The notes under the pieces: model-generated
What the model was told of the DNA's origin: nothing
Seen by the model: the letters and a program-made list of their open reading frames with translations, nothing else
Databases searched by the model: none
Assembly (NCBI GenBank): GCA_034666045.1
Contig: JAXDMN010000439.1
Span: 1 to 9,040 of the forward strand
DNA length: 9,040 nucleotides
Source of the DNA: JAICTV01 sp034666045
Lineage (GTDB): Bacteria; Planctomycetota; Phycisphaerae; Tepidisphaerales; Tepidisphaeraceae
Direction: 5' to 3'
Translations under genes and position numbers: made by a program
Part shown: positions 5,651 through 9,040 of the stretch, piece by piece
Layout: every line of letters starts with the position of its first letter
Numbering within the stretch: position 1 is the first letter of the stretch

Positions 5651-6826
5651 ATGGCTTCCGTCTGTTTTTACTTCCAGGTCCACCAGCCCTTTCGCCTGCG
5701 GCGATACAGCGTCTTCGACACCGACCGCCACTATTTCGACGACCATCTCAACGCCGAGATCATGCGGAAGGTCTCGCAAAAATGTTACCTGCCCGCCAAC
5801 AAAATGCTCCTCGAGACGATCCGCCAGCACGAAGGGCGGTTTCGCATCACGTATTCGCTGTCCGGCGTGGTCATCGAGCAGTTCGAGCAGTACGCGCCGG
5901 AAGTTCTCGACAGCTTCCGTGAGCTGGCCGAGACGGGATGCGTGGAGTTTCTCGATGAGACGTACGACCACTCGCTGTCGTTTCTCTATTCGCGCGAAGA
6001 GTTCCGGGCGCAGGTCGAACTTCATCGAAAGAAGATCAAGGAACTTTTCAACCAGGAGCCGCGCGTCTTTCGCAACACGGAGTTGATCTACAACAACGAC
6101 CTCGCGCACTTCGTCAGCCACATGGGGTACGACGCGATCCTCTCCGAAGGCGCCGACAACATCCTGGGCTACCGCAGTCCAAATTTCGTTTATCGCCCGC
6201 CGCACGCGCCCAAGCTCAAGCTGCTGCTGAAGAACTACCGATTGAGCGACGACATCGCGTTCCGTTTCAGCAATCGCGCCTGGGAACAGTGGCCGCTGAC
6301 GGCCGACAAGTTCGCGCGCTGGGTGAACCAGATCAACGGCCACGGCTTTCTCTGCAACCTCTTCCTCGACTACGAAACGATCGGCGAGCACCAGTGGGCC
6401 GAGACCGGGATCTTCGACTTCATCCGTCACCTGCCCGGGCAGATCCTCCAGCACTCGGACAACAATTTCCTCACGCCCAGCCAGGTGATCGACACCTACG
6501 AACCCGCCGGCGAGATCGATGTGCCGCACATGATCTCCTGGGCCGACACCGAGCGCGATCTCTCCGCTTGGCTCGGCAACGCGATGCAATCGAACGCGCT
6601 GCACGAGCTGTACAAGCTCGAAGGCCCGCTGAAGGAAAAAGGTGACGAGGAACTCCTCGCCGATTGGCGCAAGCTCACGAGCTCCGACCACTTCTACTAC
6701 ATGTGCACGAAGTACTGGGCCGACGGGGACGTCCACAAATATTTTTCGCCGTACGAGAGCCCGTATGACAGTTACATCAACTTCATGAACGTGCTGGACA
6801 ACATCCAAACTCGGTTGCGCGAGTAG
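5651..6826 (+). CDS. Glycoside hydrolase family 57 alpha-amylase / alpha-glucanase
   Basis: A 391-residue protein matching single-domain GH57 enzymes of about 400 residues, which cleave or transfer alpha-1,4-glucans in the cytoplasm. The family's conserved regions are present in order: FQVHQPF (residues 8-14), YSLSGVVIEQ (68-77), VFRNTELIYNN (139-149) with the probable nucleophile Glu144, LFLDYETIGEHQW (237-249) with the probable acid/base Asp240, and MISWADTERDLSAWLGN further on. No signal peptide is present, which fits a role in intracellular storage polysaccharide (glycogen) turnover. The ATG at 5651 has AGGGA about 6 nt upstream and the protein starts right at region 1, which fixes the start. 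GH57 amylases of this type often neighbour a glycogen synthase-like glycosyltransferase; none is present here, so it appears to stand alone. It is divergent from the structured RNA. Exact specificity cannot be called. Confidence 0.94.
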   Translation: MASVCFYFQVHQPFRLRRYSVFDTDRHYFDDHLNAEIMRKVSQKCYLPANKMLLETIRQHEGRFRITYSLSGVVIEQFEQYAPEVLDSFRELAETGCVEFLDETYDHSLSFLYSREEFRAQVELHRKKIKELFNQEPRVFRNTELIYNNDLAHFVSHMGYDAILSEGADNILGYRSPNFVYRPPHAPKLKLLLKNYRLSDDIAFRFSNRAWEQWPLTADKFARWVNQINGHGFLCNLFLDYETIGEHQWAETGIFDFIRHLPGQILQHSDNNFLTPSQVIDTYEPAGEIDVPHMISWADTERDLSAWLGNAMQSNALHELYKLEGPLKEKGDEELLADWRKLTSSDHFYYMCTKYWADGDVHKYFSPYESPYDSYINFMNVLDNIQTRLRE

Positions 6827-6975
6827 GCGTAGCGCGACCAGAGTGGCGGTGGGTTCGTTTTTCCAGATCACTCGTTTTGCACGGGGTTGCACCACGTTGC
6901 ATGGCGCGGCGGAAGCGCAGCGCGTGCACTTACCGGAAAAAGACAAGCGGCCACTCCCAATGGTACGATGGGATC

Positions 6976-8067
6976 ATGACGAGAATCGGCCGCACGGTTT
7001 TGATGGTCGGCATGGCGCTGGTTCCAGTCGCGATTGCGCTCGCGGCCGATGCGCAGCCGCCGCCGTCGTCCGAGCTCAAGCTCGGCGATTTCACGACCAG
7101 CTTCACCGAGCGCAGTCCGCTCAGCGCCGCAAAAGAGATCGCCCGGCGGCTGCCGCAGAAGGAGCCGGTCGTCGATTACGATCTTGGGCCGGAACAATTT
7201 TTCGTCTACGTCCCCAAGACGTATGACGCCGCGAAACCGCCCGGCATTGTCGTCTTCCTCTGCTACAAACCGGCCGGCTCGACGCCGCCCGCGTGGCACG
7301 AGATGCTCGACAAGCACAACCTGATCTTCGTCGTCGCGCACAGCCACGCCGATCAGGTCCGCACGCGCGTCGGGCTCGCGCTCGACGCGGTTCACAATTT
7401 GCAGAAGCAGTACAAGATCGACACGAAACGGATCTGGGCGCTGGGGGACGAATCGCAGCACCTGGCGTTCGGCTATCCGGAGGTCTTCACCGCCGGCATC
7501 CATCGGCAGTCGGTCTACTTCCGACCGTTCAAGGCGAAGAATGGCGGCATGTATGAGCCGACCATGCCGCGCCCGCCGGGCGAACTGGTGACCGCGGCGA
7601 AATCGCGGCCGCAGGTGCTGCTCACATTCCCTGGCAACGAGAGTGAATACGCCAAGTTCGTTCCGGCGGCGTTTCAGCAGGACGGGTTCAAGCACCTGCT
7701 GACGATCGAGGTCGGCAAGGAGCCGTACCACTATCCGAATTTCAGCAGCGACTGGTTCGAGCAGGCCATCGCGTTTATCGAGAAGGCGCCCACCGCGCCG
7801 GCCCTCGCCGTCGCCACGCCCGCGACCCGAGCCGCGATTCCCGCGCCGGCACCGGCGACGTCGTCGGCTGAATCGGCTCCCGCGCCGGCTGCGACGACGC
7901 AACGCGCCGGTCCGAACGATGCGCAGCGACTGCTCAATCTCGCGAAGAACTACATCGCCGCCAGGAGTTATCCGCAGGCCCGCACGCGGCTCAACACGAT
8001 CCTGGAAAAGTTCCCCAACGATCCCGCCGCGATCGAAGCGAAGAAGCTCCTGCAAACATTGCCGTGA
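6976..8067 (+). CDS. Secreted alpha/beta-hydrolase-like protein with TPR-like C-terminus
   Basis: A 363-residue exported protein. Residues 1-26 are a Sec signal (MTRIGRTVLMVGMALVP, core, then ALAADA). The central domain resembles PHB-depolymerase-type esterases: FFVYVPKTYD, GIVVFLCYKPAG (first strand and oxyanion region), LIFVVAHSHAD, a helix VGLALDAVHNLQKQY, KRIWALGDESQHLAFGYPEVF, and a terminal EPYHYPNFSSDWFEQAI segment where the catalytic His would lie. The G-x-S-x-G nucleophile elbow is altered to GDESQH, so catalysis is doubtful. A Pro/Ala/Thr-rich linker (about 271-313) joins a 50-residue helical tail with one TPR-like unit (LAKNYIAARSYPQARTRLNT). ATG 6976 was chosen for the signal peptide; no ribosome-binding site is seen. 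A TACGAT box at 6964-6969 would place transcription start at or near the ATG, suggesting a leaderless message. Function unknown. Confidence 0.72.
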   Translation: MTRIGRTVLMVGMALVPVAIALAADAQPPPSSELKLGDFTTSFTERSPLSAAKEIARRLPQKEPVVDYDLGPEQFFVYVPKTYDAAKPPGIVVFLCYKPAGSTPPAWHEMLDKHNLIFVVAHSHADQVRTRVGLALDAVHNLQKQYKIDTKRIWALGDESQHLAFGYPEVFTAGIHRQSVYFRPFKAKNGGMYEPTMPRPPGELVTAAKSRPQVLLTFPGNESEYAKFVPAAFQQDGFKHLLTIEVGKEPYHYPNFSSDWFEQAIAFIEKAPTAPALAVATPATRAAIPAPAPATSSAESAPAPAATTQRAGPNDAQRLLNLAKNYIAARSYPQARTRLNTILEKFPNDPAAIEAKKLLQTLP

Positions 8068-8099
8068 CGCACCGCCCGCGCGCCGGGCGTGGAGACCAT

Positions 8100-9040
8100 A
8101 TGCCACAGGGCAAGCCCAAGGCGTTGTCGCCGCTCAAGTGGATGCTCGGCGTCGGCGTCTTCGTCGTGGTGATCGCCGGCTCGATCATGCTCGGCAACTG
8201 GCTGAGCCCGCGCAACAGCGGCGCGCCGCTGGTCGCGCCGGCGGCGAGCCCGATCATCTTCGTGATCTTCCTCGTGCTCGGCGGCGCGGCCTTTGTCGTC
8301 GGGCTGGCGGGGTACACGATCGCCCTGGCGACGCGCTGCTTCACCTTTAACTTCGATCGCCCGTTCTTTCCCGCCTACCGACGCAAGATGTGGTTCGTGA
8401 ACTTTGTCGTCGGCTTTTTCCTTCAGGCCGGCTTCGGGATGATGATGTTCCCGACGGCGTCGCGGCTGCTCGCGCCGCTGCTGCCGTCGTCGATCCTGTT
8501 GCCGGTCAGTTTTTTCCTGCCGTTTATCATCGCGCAGCTCATCCTCATCTGGTTCACGCCGTGGGCGCCGCTCGATCGCTCGATCATCCGCCGGCGCATG
8601 GAGGCGATGGGAATCGTTCCGGCACAGCTCGACGCCGGGCAGCTCATGGGCATCAGCAATCCGGCGCGGACGAGCTTCAAGAAAATGACGCGGATTGAAG
8701 ACGACGTCGGCGTGCTGTGGATCTCGCCGGACGCGCTGGTTTATCTCGGCGACCAGCAGTCGCTCAACATTCCGCGCGCGCGGATGGAAGAGGTGGAGCG
8801 CAAGGCGGACGCGGGCTCGACGTCGGCCTACTTCGGCGCGGTGCACGTGATCGTGCGCTATCGCGACGAAAACGGCGCCGAGCAGCGCGTGCGGCTTCAT
8901 CCGGAGGTCAACTGGACGATGACCGCCGCCGCCCGCGCGCAGGATGCGCTGGCGGAGCGGCTCGAGTCGTGGCGGATTTCGCCCGACACGCTGGCCAGCG
9001 GCGCGGCGCTCGCCGCGGCGACCGGCGGGTTTCCTGTCGC
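8100..9040 (+). CDS. Polytopic membrane protein, uncharacterised (partial)
   Basis: The frame is open from an ATG at 8100 to the right edge (313 complete codons, no stop), so the C-terminus is missing. GGAG lies 5 nt upstream, a good ribosome-binding site. Four membrane segments are visible at about residues 15-35, 51-77, 97-117 and 131-152, followed by a soluble region. That region starts with a basic stretch (SIIRRRMEAMG) and continues with NPARTSFKKMTRIEDDVGVLWISPDALVYLGDQQSLNIPRAR broken here for reading as NPARTSFKKMTRIEDD and VGVLWISPDALVYLGD, then a strand-rich part (FGAVHVIVRYRDENGAEQRV). The alternating strands with a 'Y-x-G-D, then I-P' pattern are suggestive of a PH-like or similar beta domain, but I do not recognise the family. 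It starts 32 nt after the preceding hydrolase-like gene and is probably cotranscribed with it. Confidence 0.85.
   Translation, partial: MPQGKPKALSPLKWMLGVGVFVVVIAGSIMLGNWLSPRNSGAPLVAPAASPIIFVIFLVLGGAAFVVGLAGYTIALATRCFTFNFDRPFFPAYRRKMWFVNFVVGFFLQAGFGMMMFPTASRLLAPLLPSSILLPVSFFLPFIIAQLILIWFTPWAPLDRSIIRRRMEAMGIVPAQLDAGQLMGISNPARTSFKKMTRIEDDVGVLWISPDALVYLGDQQSLNIPRARMEEVERKADAGSTSAYFGAVHVIVRYRDENGAEQRVRLHPEVNWTMTAAARAQDALAERLESWRISPDTLASGAALAAATGGFPV

Noticed and set aside
5435..6946. 503-codon minus-strand open frame
   Set aside because: Antisense to the GH57 gene, whose five conserved regions are intact on the plus strand.
6868..8900. Two long minus-strand open frames (412 and 310 codons)
   Set aside because: Antisense to the hydrolase-like and membrane-protein genes; both are Arg/Asp/Glu-rich shadows, and the plus-strand readings have a signal peptide and membrane helices.

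Overview
The window looks like chromosomal DNA from a GC-rich bacterium. The gene content fits Planctomycetota best: an ABC-2 permease of the type common there, an HExxH protease-like lipoprotein, a degenerate metallo-beta-lactamase-fold protein, a GH57 amylase, and few clear Shine-Dalgarno sites. This placement is inference from gene style; there is no rRNA or other phylogenetic marker beyond trpS.

Layout. Positions 1-1753 hold a three-gene minus-strand operon: HExxH metalloprotease, acylphosphatase, then an ABC-2 permease that runs off the left edge. At 1752 a metallo-beta-lactamase-fold gene departs on the plus strand, its ATG overlapping the protease ATG in one CATG palindrome. It converges on trpS (2609-3703, minus), and a 175-bp element with 44-bp inverted termini fills the space between the two stop codons exactly. 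trpS is divergent from a TetR-family regulator (3813-4397).

The middle of the window, about 4411-5650, contains no convincing protein gene. It starts with a nested palindromic element (4411-4542). Then comes the most interesting object: an approximately 800-nt segment whose minus strand folds into many perfect hairpins. Several are capped by GAAA, GCAA or UUCG tetraloops and carry G-U wobbles that only pair on that strand. A TATATT -10-like box precedes it and a hairpin plus T-run follows it. I read it as a large structured noncoding RNA and could not match it by eye to RNase P RNA, tmRNA, SRP RNA, 6S RNA, rRNA or a group II intron. The rest of this stretch, to 5650, is a regulatory-looking spacer with two further inverted repeats.

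To the right are three plus-strand genes: a complete GH57 alpha-amylase-like glucanase (5651-6826), a secreted alpha/beta-hydrolase-like protein with a damaged nucleophile motif and a C-terminal TPR-like segment (6976-8067), and a four-helix membrane protein that runs off the right edge (8100 onward). The last two are probably cotranscribed. The housekeeping genes (trpS, acyP) and the others do not form one obvious pathway; this is ordinary core chromosome interrupted by repeats and one unexplained RNA.
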